Part shown: positions 1 through 8,561 of the stretch, in pieces
Layout: each line of letters starts with the position of its first letter
Numbering within the stretch: the first letter of the stretch is position 1
Source of the DNA: an uncultured Desulfuromonadales bacterium
Lineage (GTDB): Bacteria > Desulfobacterota > Desulfuromonadia > Desulfuromonadales > Geopsychrobacteraceae
Assembly (NCBI GenBank): GCA_945787295.1
Contig: CALZHQ010000096.1
Span: 1-20,400, forward strand
Direction of reading: 5' to 3'
Length of the DNA: 20,400 nt
Position numbers and translations under genes: made by a program
The notes under the pieces: model-generated
The model's input: the letters and a program-made list of their open reading frames with translations, nothing else
What the model was told of the DNA's origin: nothing
The model's database searches: none

Positions 1-60
1 CTAAATATTCTCGTCTGGCTGGCGGCCAGCCTGATGATCCCGGTCGTTTTCCCCTTTTAG
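1..60 (+). CDS. C-terminal end of an unidentified plus-strand gene (partial)
   Basis: The window opens inside a plus-strand frame that reads LNILVWLAASLMIPVVFPF and stops at TAG (58-60). The 19 visible residues are almost entirely hydrophobic and look like the last membrane-spanning segment of an inner-membrane protein. It would converge on the cytochrome operon, whose terminator lies directly after it. So little is visible that the family cannot be named, and a chance open stretch cannot be excluded. Confidence 0.35.
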   Translation, partial: LNILVWLAASLMIPVVFPF

Positions 61-65
61 ACCAC

Positions 66-95
66 AAAAAAAGCCCTGCCGGAAATGGGCAGGGC
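66..95 (-). terminator. Rho-independent terminator of the cytochrome operon
   Basis: On the minus strand GCCCTGCC (95-88) pairs perfectly with GGCAGGGC (80-73) around a 7-base loop and is followed by a run of seven T (72-66). It lies 20 bases after the stop of the 8-haem-site cytochrome gene. The plus-strand side has no T run, so it should act only on leftward transcription. Confidence 0.85.
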
Positions 96-115
96 GAATT
101 CTCGAAAATGGTTAC

Positions 116-1213
116 TTAGTAAGATTTAGGTTCGTGCTCGACGCCGTGGCAATTAAGTGCGCAGGAACCGTGTCGTGTCGCGACCCCTTGCGCCTTGAAC
201 TGCAGTTTCCCGGCTTGATTTTCCTCGACAATATCCGTATTAAAGCGGATCAAAAACTGATTGCTGCTGCCGTGTGCATCATGACAGGTAAAGCAAGAGG
301 TGCCCGGCTGATTCTTGCTGCGGTTGCCAAGGATATGCAACGAATGATAGGGAAAGCTTTCATCTCCAAGCAGGCTGGTGCGGTCGTGACAACGATAACA
401 AAGGGCGTAAGCATGTGAGTTTTCGCTCCGGCCATCCTCAATATCGTAGTTAGCCACCAGCAGCCCTCGGTAGATCGAACCGTGCGGGCCCTTGGGCCCA
501 CTGGCATTATCGTTGCCATGGCAATCGGTACAGGTAATGATCGAAACATCACCTGGCCGTTCCTTGCGAGCAACATAAGGTGACTTGAGGCTGATCACAT
601 GGGCATTGGCCCCTTCTGCCTCAACCGGATGATAGGAGCGGTTAGTTATCCTGAATTCAAGCTGCTTATCGGTAGAATCGGCCGGCAGATTGGCACTACG
701 ACCATGACACTTGTAGCAGAGCTCGTACTCCTTGGTAATATTCGTCGCAAAGCTACCGACCCGCTTCCCTGAAATGCCACTGAGTGGACTTCTTTCTGAA
801 ACCTGATGCGGCTCGTGACAATCGGCACACTCACTGTGTCGAGACGCACTGACAATATCCTCAGGCAGGACCTCTTCTTTGTCATGCACTCCCTGAACTG
901 TTAATACCGGGTGATTATAAGGTTTACGCAATTCGGATTCGATATTGAACAGCTGCATGCGGCCGGAATCCTTCAAATAACCGGCTGAGATCATCTGCTG
1001 TCTCTTGACCGGATCCCCATGACAGTTGAAGCAGGTTTCTTCCTCGTTACGAATGGCCATCTTCATACCACGATGGCAGGCCCGACAGGATTTCGGCATA
1101 AGCCGCTGATCACCATGAACACCTGAAAGCATATTTTTATCTTGCACAGCCTCAACAGGTATTGGTGCAAAAAAGGCTAAAAAAAAGAGCAATAACAATA
1201 GTCTCATGTACAT
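116..1213 (-). CDS. Periplasmic multihaem c-type cytochrome with eight haem-binding motifs, one of them CX3CH
   Basis: Predicted exported multihaem cytochrome, likely acting in periplasmic or outer-surface electron transfer. An N-terminal hydrophobic segment (about residues 3-19) ending near VEA looks like a Sec signal peptide. Seven canonical CXXCH motifs are visible at residues 43, 61, 129, 166, 228, 272 and 307. An eighth motif near the C-terminus (351-356, CALNCH) has three residues between the cysteines instead of two. Many other His residues could serve as distal ligands. The gene begins 6 bases after the stop of the upstream 4-haem cytochrome, so the two are almost certainly cotranscribed. 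ATG at 1213 is used here, but ATG at 1207 is two codons later and equally possible because neither has a strong ribosome-binding site. The redox partner and substrate cannot be told from sequence. Confidence 0.9.
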   Translation of the reverse strand: MYMRLLLLLFFLAFFAPIPVEAVQDKNMLSGVHGDQRLMPKSCRACHRGMKMAIRNEEETCFNCHGDPVKRQQMISAGYLKDSGRMQLFNIESELRKPYNHPVLTVQGVHDKEEVLPEDIVSASRHSECADCHEPHQVSERSPLSGISGKRVGSFATNITKEYELCYKCHGRSANLPADSTDKQLEFRITNRSYHPVEAEGANAHVISLKSPYVARKERPGDVSIITCTDCHGNDNASGPKGPHGSIYRGLLVANYDIEDGRSENSHAYALCYRCHDRTSLLGDESFPYHSLHILGNRSKNQPGTSCFTCHDAHGSSNQFLIRFNTDIVEENQAGKLQFKAQGVATRHGSCALNCHGVEHEPKSY

Positions 1214-1219
1214 ACCCAG

Positions 1220-2017
1220 TTAGTGGCTTGGAGGTCCAGGGTTCGTCTGATGACAGGACTCACAGGTATTGTCATAATCTTCATTTTCATCTGCCCCGCT
1301 GCCATAAGCCCGCCACATCGGATAAGTATAGCCGGCACTCTTGGTGTCATTATGTGGATCGTGACAGGTCGTACACTGCATCCACGTCTCCCCGGATATG
1401 GTTTGTAACGCAACGGGGTCAGAACTGGTCGGCAGGCGGAATGTAGCTGGAAGAGCAGCGTCTACGGTTGCGTTATAGACAAATGAAATCGGGTGCGAGG
1501 AACTCAAATCGATGGTTCCGAAAGCGGACATGGTAAGAGTGGCAAGCTCACCACCGACGATAACTTCGCCAACAGCCGTCACCCCGTCGTGACAGGACAT
1601 ACAGAGCCTGGAGGAGCCGTTTGGATATAAGCTGGCATCAGAGGCCACTGTGGCATTGTACTGAGATGCCGGAATCGCTTTGAGGTTGGCAGCACCTGTG
1701 TAGAGTGGAAAGGTTCCACCAGCCCCCGGACCTGTCGGGTCGGTACGGTTCCAGAGCGGTCCCTTGGCACTCCCGCCATGTGGGGTATGACAGAACTTGC
1801 AGACTTCATCACTATCCCCAGCACCACCGTGGATACCACCACCATCGGTGTTCCCACTACTGAGATTATGGGGATGGGGATTTTGGATACCAGCCGTCGC
1901 GCCGTCCATATCGTAGCCAAGGGTCATCGAGGTCGGCACGGCTGCAGCCGTTGCACAGGTTAGATATACGCCAAATAACGCAAGGCATAAGGTCATACAC
2001 CAGTATCGATATATCAT
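1220..2017 (-). CDS. Exported tetrahaem c-type cytochrome
   Basis: Small exported cytochrome of about 265 residues with four CXXCH motifs, at residues 73 (CKFCH), 139 (CMSCH), 215 (CTTCH) and 252 (CESCH). Three are followed by xPH or DG as in Geobacter-type periplasmic cytochromes. The ATG at 2017 is preferred because AAAGGG lies 5 bases upstream and it puts a clean signal peptide (hydrophobic core then ATAAA) at the N-terminus. An in-frame ATG at 2071 would add 18 polar residues in front. Between the haem sites are Gly/Ser/Thr-rich stretches typical of extended cytochromes. The gene lies between the NHL lipoprotein gene and the 8-haem-site cytochrome. A 132-base gap to the former may hold a secondary promoter, though none is convincing. 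Confidence 0.88.
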   Translation of the reverse strand: MIYRYWCMTLCLALFGVYLTCATAAAVPTSMTLGYDMDGATAGIQNPHPHNLSSGNTDGGGIHGGAGDSDEVCKFCHTPHGGSAKGPLWNRTDPTGPGAGGTFPLYTGAANLKAIPASQYNATVASDASLYPNGSSRLCMSCHDGVTAVGEVIVGGELATLTMSAFGTIDLSSSHPISFVYNATVDAALPATFRLPTSSDPVALQTISGETWMQCTTCHDPHNDTKSAGYTYPMWRAYGSGADENEDYDNTCESCHQTNPGPPSH

Positions 2018-2149
2018 CTGTACCCTTTTTACAATCCTACATTTAAGAGATTCAGGCAGAGAGATCGCCATTAATCCCGATACGCTAACTGCCTAGATAG
2101 CAACACATATCGATTGCAATTACAACACTAAATTTAATTCTGCTAATGA

Positions 2150-3193
2150 TTATTCTCCCAGAAACTCGAAGATCTTGACCTGATAGCCACAACTGTCAGC
2201 GACATAAAAACGATCGAAAGCGTCAAAACTCAAACCCGCGGGCATACAAAATTGATCCGGACCCTTCTCACCGCGACCTATGACGAGTAATAACTGTCCC
2301 TGTCGATTAAACACCTGAATATTGTCAAACGCTGCGTCTGAGACATAAATATGGCCTGCCGAATCGAGGGCGATTCCACGTGGCCGGGCAAAACTACCGG
2401 AAACATCCCCCAAGCCACCGATCAGTTTCGGTTGTTCTCCTGGCAAACCGAGGACTTCAACCCGGAAACGTAACGCATCAACCACATAAATTCGCCCCTC
2501 TGAATCGACTGCAATATTGGTCGGGCGATTAAATTTTTTATTCGGCGCAACGCGACTCCCGAGCGACTTAACATGTTGCCCATCAGCGGTGAATATCTCG
2601 ATCGTTCCCGCAACCACATCTGCGACATAAACATCGCCAGCGGAATCGACCGTAACCCCGCCGGGACGACCAAAGCCGGATTCAGGACGGAAACTCCCGA
2701 GATAGCTGTTGCCCTGGTCGAACATCAGGACTTCGAGCAGGCCGGTATCTGTTACATACAGACGTTTCAGCTGAGGATTGTAGGCGGCCCCAGCCGGTGA
2801 CAACAACTTACGCTGGCCAATAACCGAGATATAGTCTATTTGCTGCTGCGACATATCGATAGCGTGAACCAGCGCAGAGCCTGGATCGCTGACCCAAATC
2901 CGACCCTGCCCGTCAGCAGCTACCCCGTAGGGTGACACCATCGGCATCCTTAAGGCATCTTCGGCGCCAAGCCATTTGAACAAACGCCGACCGGTTTCGC
3001 TCTTATCGCGCAGGGCATCAACCCCAGCGATGTCTTTGAGAAACCTGATTCTCGGCTGTTCCGGAGGAAACGGGAAAACCCACGCCTCACCTGCAGGTTG
3101 CCAACTTACAGGGGGGGCAGAAGTCGCACAACCGGCCAAGGCCAGCACAAGCAGCAGCAGTAAGAACTGCAAGCAGTGCCGTGAATTATTCAC
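2150..3193 (-). CDS. NHL-repeat beta-propeller lipoprotein
   Basis: Predicted secreted lipoprotein of 347 residues. The signal peptide ends in a lipobox LAGC at about residues 19-22, so the mature protein should be lipid-anchored at Cys22. The rest is a series of NHL-type blades, each with a pattern like GRIYVVDALRFRVEVL or GHIYVSDAAFDNIQVF (about residues 85-345, roughly six blades). This matches the six-bladed propellers often found next to multihaem cytochromes in Geobacter relatives, where their role is thought to be assembly or interaction rather than catalysis. The start is GTG, and the first 8 bases overlap the end of the upstream ppiC-like gene, which suggests translational coupling. 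No catalytic residues can be assigned. Confidence 0.88.
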   Translation of the reverse strand: MNNSRHCLQFLLLLLVLALAGCATSAPPVSWQPAGEAWVFPFPPEQPRIRFLKDIAGVDALRDKSETGRRLFKWLGAEDALRMPMVSPYGVAADGQGRIWVSDPGSALVHAIDMSQQQIDYISVIGQRKLLSPAGAAYNPQLKRLYVTDTGLLEVLMFDQGNSYLGSFRPESGFGRPGGVTVDSAGDVYVADVVAGTIEIFTADGQHVKSLGSRVAPNKKFNRPTNIAVDSEGRIYVVDALRFRVEVLGLPGEQPKLIGGLGDVSGSFARPRGIALDSAGHIYVSDAAFDNIQVFNRQGQLLLVIGRGEKGPDQFCMPAGLSFDAFDRFYVADSCGYQVKIFEFLGE

Positions 3194-4142
3194 CTAGATG
3201 CTCCACCACGTATTTTTCCTGCAGACTGTCAAACCACTGCTGGTAATACATATCTCTCTGTTCCTTCTCCAATTGTCCCCTGAGCTTCCCTTTCATCTCT
3301 TCAAACGGTATCTGGCGCGACTCATTCTTCTCCGTCAGTTTGATAATATGATACCCCCAGCGGGTTTTCACCAGGTCAGATATCTCTCCGATTTCCATTT
3401 GTTTGAGCGCGTCCTCGAACGGCTTGGCGGTTCTCCCCTCATGGAAAAGACCGAGGTCACCACCGACATATTTGGTTCTATCATCTGAGTTGTAATAGGC
3501 CAAATTATAGAAATCCTCGCCACTCTTTGCCCTTTGCAACAGCCCTTCAGCCTTGGCCTTTAACTCTGTCCGCTGCTCAGCGCTGGATGAGGGGTCAACC
3601 TTGATCAGGACATGGCTGGCACGAAACTGAAGAGGCATCTTATATGACTGTTTATTGCCTTCATAAAATGACTCGACTTCCTCATCAGACACTTGGATTT
3701 TACTTTCCACTGCCACTGTCTCAGCCTTTTGAGCGATCAACTGCCGAAAGATAGCTGCCCGCAGGCCAGCAACGGACTCATTCCCGACAGCAGCCTCAAA
3801 TTCTTCTGCTGTTTTGAAGCGTGCCTTTACTTTTTCCAACGCATCGTCAACCTGTTCATCAGGAACAGTAATATTATTCTCAATTGCATAAGCTATTTTG
3901 TGGCCACGCTCAATCAAAGTCTCCAGAGCCTCAGCTTTGATGTTCTCGATCTTCTCCTTTGGAATCTTACTGTGGAAACCTACCTTGAAAGGCATAAGTT
4001 TGTTGAGTTCTCGCTGCACTTCAGCTGCAGTGATCGGCACTCCGGAAACCTTAGCGACGATCTCTTCTGCGGCATAAAGCGCAAAAGACCAGAGTAAAAC
4101 CACAGCAACTGCAACAAGTAAAATCTTGAGTCTTTTTATCAT
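3186..4142 (-). CDS. SurA/PpiC-type peptidyl-prolyl cis-trans isomerase
   Basis: Exported or membrane-anchored foldase of 318 residues. It has an N-terminal hydrophobic segment (about residues 7-25), a SurA-like helical N-domain (about 30-160) and a parvulin domain (about 175-275). The parvulin hallmarks are visible: RASHVLIKV near the start, GGDLGLFHEGR in the middle and TRWGYHIIKLTE at the end. It should assist folding of exported proteins in the periplasm, and being first in an operon with two cytochromes and a lipoprotein suggests it serves those products. ATG at 4142 is preceded by GAGGAG at 8 bases. The stop overlaps the next gene by 8 bases. Whether the N-terminus is cleaved or stays as an anchor is not clear. 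Confidence 0.9.
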   Translation of the reverse strand: MIKRLKILLVAVAVVLLWSFALYAAEEIVAKVSGVPITAAEVQRELNKLMPFKVGFHSKIPKEKIENIKAEALETLIERGHKIAYAIENNITVPDEQVDDALEKVKARFKTAEEFEAAVGNESVAGLRAAIFRQLIAQKAETVAVESKIQVSDEEVESFYEGNKQSYKMPLQFRASHVLIKVDPSSSAEQRTELKAKAEGLLQRAKSGEDFYNLAYYNSDDRTKYVGGDLGLFHEGRTAKPFEDALKQMEIGEISDLVKTRWGYHIIKLTEKNESRQIPFEEMKGKLRGQLEKEQRDMYYQQWFDSLQEKYVVEHLGE

Positions 4143-4166
4143 TCACCGAGCTCCTCTATTTAAATG

Positions 4167-4195
4167 ATTTTGTTAATCATAAATCTTTTATGCAA
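4167..4195 (-). promoter_or_regulatory. Weak candidate sigma70 promoter for the ppiC-cytochrome operon
   Basis: On the minus strand TTGCAT (4195-4190) and CAAAAT (4172-4167) are separated by 17 bases, upstream of the GAGGAG site of the ppiC-like gene. Each box matches only 4 of 6 consensus positions. A small inverted repeat, ATGATT-TTGTT-AATCAT on the plus strand, lies across the -10 side. Treat as tentative. Confidence 0.3.
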
Positions 4196-4207
4196 CGGCC
4201 GCAACGA

Positions 4208-4244
4208 TCAAAAAAAAGAGGCAATCGCATATTGCGATTGCCTC
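4208..4244 (-). terminator. Rho-independent terminator after tRNA-Asp
   Basis: A perfect 12-bp stem (4244-4233 with 4229-4218, loop of 3) ending in GCCTC is followed on the minus strand by a run of eight T. It starts 9 bases after the CCA end of tRNA-Asp, so it ends the tRNA (and probably hup) transcript. It also insulates the ppiC operon downstream. Confidence 0.9.
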
Positions 4245-4253
4245 CATCTATTC

Positions 4254-4330
4254 TGGCGGGGCTGACGGGACTTGAACCCGCGACCTCCGGCGTGACAGGC
4301 CGGCGTTGTAACCGACTCTACTACAGCCCC
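4254..4330 (-). tRNA. tRNA-Asp (anticodon GTC)
   Basis: A 77-base cloverleaf including an encoded CCA. The acceptor stem is GGGGCTG with CAGCCCC, the discriminator is G (as expected for Asp), and the anticodon stem CCGGC/GCCGG encloses CTGTCAC with anticodon GTC. The T arm is GCGGG-TTCAAGT-CCCGT. The D stem GTAG/CAAC contains one A-A mismatch. It lies downstream of hup and in front of a strong terminator. Confidence 0.93.
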
Positions 4331-4342
4331 GCAGATAGAAAT

Positions 4343-4395
4343 AGGAAGCTAAAATTGCCCGTGTGGGAATGGTGGATGGGCAGCTTATGCTTCCT
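4343..4395 (-). other. RNA hairpin in the hup to tRNA-Asp spacer
   Basis: AGGAAGC (4343-4349) pairs with GCTTCCT (4389-4395), and TGCCC (4356-4360) with GGGCA (4378-4382), with a symmetric internal loop of 6 bases on each side. There is no T run, so it is not a classical terminator. It could stabilise the hup message or mark a cleavage site that releases the tRNA. The function is inferred only from position. Confidence 0.35.
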
Positions 4396-4426
4396 ACTTC
4401 CGGATTTTTATTACTGATTGTGCTTC

Positions 4427-4699
4427 TTAGTTTACCGAATCCTTCAGAGCCTTGCCAGCCTTGAACTTGGGAACCTTGGCTGCAGCAATCTGAATTTTTG
4501 CGCCGGTCTGTGGGTTCTGGCCAGTACGGGCAGCACGCTCACCAACACTGAAAGTACCGAAACCTACCAGAGCAACCTTTTCACCAGCTTTAAGAGCATC
4601 AGTTACAGCTTCAGTGAAAGCTTTCAGAGCGCCTTCAGCATCAGTTTTACTCAAACCTGCTTTTTCTGCCATTGCATTGACCAGATCAGCTTTTGTCAC
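4427..4699 (-). CDS. hup: HU-family histone-like DNA-binding protein
   Basis: A 90-residue protein of the normal HU length. It shows the helical dimerisation part (residues 1-45, [18 protein letters not shown]) and the conserved [19 protein letters not shown] region that forms the beta-arm which grips DNA (about residues 45-75). It ends with [15 protein letters not shown]. It compacts and bends DNA in the nucleoid and binds without strong sequence preference. The start is GTG, fixed by GGAGG 6 bases upstream. It follows lon, as is common in proteobacteria, and has its own strong promoter. IHF is less likely because the arm sequence and length fit HU. Confidence 0.95.
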   Translation of the reverse strand: MTKADLVNAMAEKAGLSKTDAEGALKAFTEAVTDALKAGEKVALVGFGTFSVGERAARTGQNPQTGAKIQIAAAKVPKFKAGKALKDSVN

Positions 4700-4751
4700 A
4701 GCACACCTCCGTAAAAGTTTAATTTAAGTTTTGTCTCGTAAAACGCGATAA

Positions 4752-4781
4752 GATATATCAGGTTTACAAAAAAACTGTCAA
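4752..4781 (-). promoter_or_regulatory. Strong sigma70-type promoter of hup
   Basis: The minus strand carries a perfect -35 box TTGACA (4781-4776) and a -10 TATATC (4757-4752) with an 18-base spacer, or ATATAT with 17. It lies about 50 bases upstream of the GTG start. An A/T-rich leader follows. A perfect -35 fits the high expression expected of HU. Confidence 0.75.
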
Positions 4782-4850
4782 GCTCTTTTTCCCCATTTTT
4801 AGCGGTTCCGTGCGTTTTCTTGGCAGTCGAGCCCCTCATTAAATTTCAGC

Positions 4851-7199
4851 TCAGAGTGACATACCATCAATGGCAGAATTTAGCACCTGATCCATGTGAG
4901 CAACACAAACAACTTCGACAGATCTCGTGAGTTCAACAGGTAATTCAGAAAGATGTTTATCATTATCGGCTGGTATCAGAATCTTACGGATTCCACCACG
5001 TCGCGCCGCCAGTAATTTCTCCTTCAACCCGCCAATGGGCAGGACCCGACCACGCAATGTCACCTCACCGGTCATAGCTAAATCCTTACGGACCGGCCGC
5101 CCAATCAAGGCAGAGGCAAGTGCGGTGGCCATGGTGATCCCCGCGGAAGGTCCATCCTTGGGAACGGCACCTTCAGGCACATGGATATGGATATCAAGTT
5201 GAGAGTAAAACTCCTCCTCCAGCCCCAGCTCCTGCCAGCGCGAGCGGATATAGCTCATTGCCGCATGAGCCGATTCCTGCATCACCTCACCCAACTTACC
5301 GGTAATCATCAGCTTGCCCTTACCAGGCAAGGTTGTCACTTCTATCGACAGTAGCTCCCCCCCGGTCTCCGTCCAGGCCAGACCTGTTGCCATCCCGACC
5401 TGATCCTCTTTTTCCATGACCCCATATTGATACTGGGGCACACCGAGATATTTCTTGACCTGATTCTCGCCGACGCTGAAAGACTTCTGCTTTCCTTCCA
5501 GAAGCGCGCGCTTCGCCAGTTTACGCATCACCGAGGCAATGTTCCGGTCCAGGCTTCGGACCCCGGATTCACGGGTATAGCGACGCACAATTTCATAAAG
5601 GGCGCGATCAGAAAACTTGACCTGATCATCTGCCAGGCCGTGGGCCTTGGTCTGCTTTTTGAGCAGGTAACGGCGGGCAATGTGCAGTTTTTCTTCCTCG
5701 GAATAGCCCTCAACCCGAATCACTTCGAGCCGGTCATGCAGAGGCCGGGGAATTGAATGCAGATTATTTGCCGTAGCGATAAAAAGAACCTGGGAGAGGT
5801 CGTAGTCCACATCCAAAAAGTGATCGGCAAAACTGTTGTTCTGCTCTGGATCGAGAACCTCGAGCAGGGCCGAAGAAGGATCACCGCGGAAATCCGTACT
5901 CATCTTGTCGATTTCATCGAGCATGAAAACCGGGTTTTTCACCCCGGCCTTCCGCAGCCCCTGGATGATCTTGCCTGGCATTGCCCCGATATATGTGCGT
6001 CGATGCCCCCTGATCTCCGCTTCATCACGAACGCCTCCCAGAGACATGCGGATGAATTTACGCTGTAACGCCTTGGCGATCGATTGCCCCAGAGAGGTCT
6101 TACCGACCCCCGGAGGTCCTACCAGACAGAGGATCGGTCCCTTAATCTGCTTGACCAGTGCTTGCACAGCCAGATATTCAAGGACCCGCTCCTTGACCTT
6201 TTCCAAGCCGTAATGATCCGCTTCGAGGATGGTTTCAGCCTTGACCAGGTCGTGACAATCCTTGGTCCCCTTTTTCCAGGGCAGGGCCAAAAGACATTCG
6301 ATATAGTTGCGCACGACGGTCGCCTCAGCCGACATTGGCGACATCATTTTCAACTTGCGCAATTCCGCATAGGCCTTATCAGTCGCCTCTTTCGACATGC
6401 GCTTCTTTTTGATCTGTTCTTCAAAGTGGAGGAGTTCCTGCTTGAACTCATCCTTTTCGCCGAGTTCCTTCTGGATGGCGCGCATCTGCTCGTTCAGATA
6501 ATATTCTTTCTGACTCCGTTCCATCTGGCTTTTGACCCGACTGCGAATCCGTCCCTCGATCTGTAGGATTTCGATTTCCTGTTCCAGCAGGGCCAGAATC
6601 TGTTCCAAGCGCTGTAGCGGCTCAAGAACCTCGAGAATCTCCTGTTTGTCGGCAATCGGCACTTGCATATGCCCAACGACCGTGTCGGCCAATTGGGTAG
6701 GATTGTCGATCCCTGCAACACTACCAGTCACCTCCGGTGGCAGCTTTTTGCTGAGCCCGGCATAGGATTCAAAAGTTGCGTTAATCGCCCGCATCACGGC
6801 TTCAACTTCCGGAGATTCCTCCAGGCTGAACTCTTGCGTCTCAACTTCCGCCTCGATCAACTCTTCACCGGGAAAATAATTGAGCATCCGGGCACGCCAG
6901 CAGCCTTCAACCAGAACCTTGACGGTCCCATCCGGCAATTTGAGCATTTGCGCAACCTTACCGATAGTTCCGACCTGATAGATATCTTCTTCAGTCGGGC
7001 TATCGACTTTGGGGTCTTTCTGACTGACCAGAAAGATATATTTATCTGCCCCGGTCGCCTTTTCCAACGCGCCGATAGATTGCGGACGGCCGACGAATAA
7101 AGGCGCAACCATGTAGGGGAACACCACGATATCGCGCAGCGGCAGCAAAGGTAATACGAGGGGTTCCGTCGGCATCGTTTGATCAAGAATTTCAGACAT
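4851..7199 (-). CDS. lon: ATP-dependent Lon protease
   Basis: Cytoplasmic ATP-driven serine protease of 782 residues, the usual size of bacterial LonA. It has the N-terminal substrate-recognition domain (about residues 15-205, beginning [22 protein letters not shown]), a coiled-coil linker (about 210-300), and the AAA+ module with Walker [10 protein letters not shown] (near residue 360) and Walker B FMLDEIDK. The C-terminal protease domain carries the Ser-Lys dyad in KDGPSAGIT (Ser near 685) and GGLKEK (Lys near 727). It degrades misfolded and selected regulatory proteins. ATG at 7199 has an AGGA site close upstream. It follows clpX after an 88-base spacer containing a terminator-like hairpin, so it may be only partly cotranscribed. 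No clear terminator separates it from hup. Confidence 0.97.
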   Translation of the reverse strand: MSEILDQTMPTEPLVLPLLPLRDIVVFPYMVAPLFVGRPQSIGALEKATGADKYIFLVSQKDPKVDSPTEEDIYQVGTIGKVAQMLKLPDGTVKVLVEGCWRARMLNYFPGEELIEAEVETQEFSLEESPEVEAVMRAINATFESYAGLSKKLPPEVTGSVAGIDNPTQLADTVVGHMQVPIADKQEILEVLEPLQRLEQILALLEQEIEILQIEGRIRSRVKSQMERSQKEYYLNEQMRAIQKELGEKDEFKQELLHFEEQIKKKRMSKEATDKAYAELRKLKMMSPMSAEATVVRNYIECLLALPWKKGTKDCHDLVKAETILEADHYGLEKVKERVLEYLAVQALVKQIKGPILCLVGPPGVGKTSLGQSIAKALQRKFIRMSLGGVRDEAEIRGHRRTYIGAMPGKIIQGLRKAGVKNPVFMLDEIDKMSTDFRGDPSSALLEVLDPEQNNSFADHFLDVDYDLSQVLFIATANNLHSIPRPLHDRLEVIRVEGYSEEEKLHIARRYLLKKQTKAHGLADDQVKFSDRALYEIVRRYTRESGVRSLDRNIASVMRKLAKRALLEGKQKSFSVGENQVKKYLGVPQYQYGVMEKEDQVGMATGLAWTETGGELLSIEVTTLPGKGKLMITGKLGEVMQESAHAAMSYIRSRWQELGLEEEFYSQLDIHIHVPEGAVPKDGPSAGITMATALASALIGRPVRKDLAMTGEVTLRGRVLPIGGLKEKLLAARRGGIRKILIPADNDKHLSELPVELTRSVEVVCVAHMDQVLNSAIDGMSL

Positions 7200-7208
7200 A
7201 CATTATCC

Positions 7209-7255
7209 TGCAAAGAGAAAAGGAGCGCGGCGTCAAATGACGGTTCCACGCTCCT
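7209..7255 (-). terminator. Terminator-like hairpin between clpX and lon
   Basis: On the minus strand AGGAGCG (7255-7249) pairs with CGCTCCT (7227-7221), and an inner CGTCA/TGACG stem closes on a 2-base loop; unpaired bases lie between the two stems. A T-rich stretch (TTTTCTCTTTG) follows. It could end part of the clpX message or act as an attenuator or processing site before lon. The interrupted T run makes full termination uncertain. Confidence 0.5.
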
Positions 7256-7287
7256 CTCTTAGATTTGGAATTTATGGGATGAGAGGA

Positions 7288-8535
7288 CTAAGCGCTCTCG
7301 GCAACATCATAGAGAATGATCGGCTTGCTGCCCTTGGTGATCACATCCTCATTCAGCACAACTTCTTTGACCCGATCCTGCGAAGGGATATCGTACATGA
7401 CGTCCAACATCGCGTTCTCAAGGATCGAACGCAGTCCTCGTGCACCGGTTTTACGCTCCAGAGTTTCCTTGGCGATTGCCACCAAGGCCCCATCGGTAAA
7501 CTTCAGGTTGACCCGTTCCATATCAAACAGACGCTGATACTGCTTGATCAGGGCATTTTTGGGTTCACGGAGAATCTGAATCAGAGCATCTTCGTCGAGT
7601 TCCTTGAGAGTCGCAATAACCGGCAGACGGCCGACAAACTCAGGGATCAAACCATATTTAAGCAGATCGGTCGGTTGGACCTTACTGAGCATTTCTCCCA
7701 GATCCTCTTCCTTGATGGAGCGGACTTCAGCACCAAAGCCCATCACCTTCGACCCGATCCGCTTATTGACAACCTTTTCCAGGCCGGAAAAGGCTCCACC
7801 ACAGATAAACAGGATATTGGTGGTATCAACCTTGAGGAATTCCTGCTGTGGATGCTTACGACCACCCTTTGGCGGCACGCTGGCAGTGGTTCCTTCGATG
7901 ATCTTCAGCAACGCCTGCTGCACCCCTTCACCAGAAACATCGCGTGTAATAGAGGGCGACTCCGACTTACGGGCAATCTTATCAACTTCGTCAATATAGA
8001 TAATGCCGCGCTGCGCCTTTTCCAGATCGTAATCAGCGGACTGCAAAAGGCTGAGGATGATATTTTCCACATCCTCGCCGACATAACCGGCTTCGGTCAG
8101 GTTGGTTGCATCGGCAATAGCAAACGGCACATCGAGAACTTTGGCCAGAGTCTGAGCCAGCAGGGTTTTACCGCTACCGGTCGGACCGAGTAACAGAATG
8201 TTGCTCTTCTGAATCTCGATATCATCGTTTTTTTCAGCGAACTCGACCCGCTTGTAGTGATTGTAGACGGCAACCGAGAGGACTTTTTTCGCCCGTTCCT
8301 GGCCAACGACATATTCATCGAGAATGTCACGAATCTCCGCCGGCTTTGGCAGTTTTTTTGCTTCCTGATCAGAAGCATCGTCCAGACGTGCTTCTTCATC
8401 GATGATATCGTTGCACAGCTCGATACATTCATCACAGATATAAACGGTCGGTCCAGCAATCAACTTTTTAACTTCGTCCTGCGACTTGCCGCAGAAAGAA
8501 CAGGTCAATTGCCCATTGTCATCTTTTGAACTCAC
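7288..8535 (-). CDS. clpX: ATP-dependent Clp protease ATP-binding subunit ClpX
   Basis: AAA+ unfoldase of 415 residues that feeds substrates into ClpP. The N-terminal zinc-binding domain has Cys12, Cys15, Cys34 and Cys37. Walker A is GPTGSGKT (117-124), the pore loop is GYVGED (150-155), Walker B is IIYIDEVDK (178-186), and the RKH pore loop is GGRKHP (225-230). The tripeptide that docks into ClpP reads MGF (265-267), a variant of the usual IGF or LGF. The start is GTG, with GGAGG 9 bases upstream. It begins 26 bases after the fused tig-clpP frame, so protease and unfoldase are made from one message. Confidence 0.97.
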   Translation of the reverse strand: MSSKDDNGQLTCSFCGKSQDEVKKLIAGPTVYICDECIELCNDIIDEEARLDDASDQEAKKLPKPAEIRDILDEYVVGQERAKKVLSVAVYNHYKRVEFAEKNDDIEIQKSNILLLGPTGSGKTLLAQTLAKVLDVPFAIADATNLTEAGYVGEDVENIILSLLQSADYDLEKAQRGIIYIDEVDKIARKSESPSITRDVSGEGVQQALLKIIEGTTASVPPKGGRKHPQQEFLKVDTTNILFICGGAFSGLEKVVNKRIGSKVMGFGAEVRSIKEEDLGEMLSKVQPTDLLKYGLIPEFVGRLPVIATLKELDEDALIQILREPKNALIKQYQRLFDMERVNLKFTDGALVAIAKETLERKTGARGLRSILENAMLDVMYDIPSQDRVKEVVLNEDVITKGSKPIILYDVAESA

Positions 8536-8561
8536 TGATCAATTCCTCCCCAAAGGCCGAT

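Noticed and set aside
7237..8193. A 318-codon plus-strand open frame opposite clpX
   Set aside because: It lies antisense to a complete ClpX with all motifs, and its product shows no domain or sensible hydrophobic pattern.
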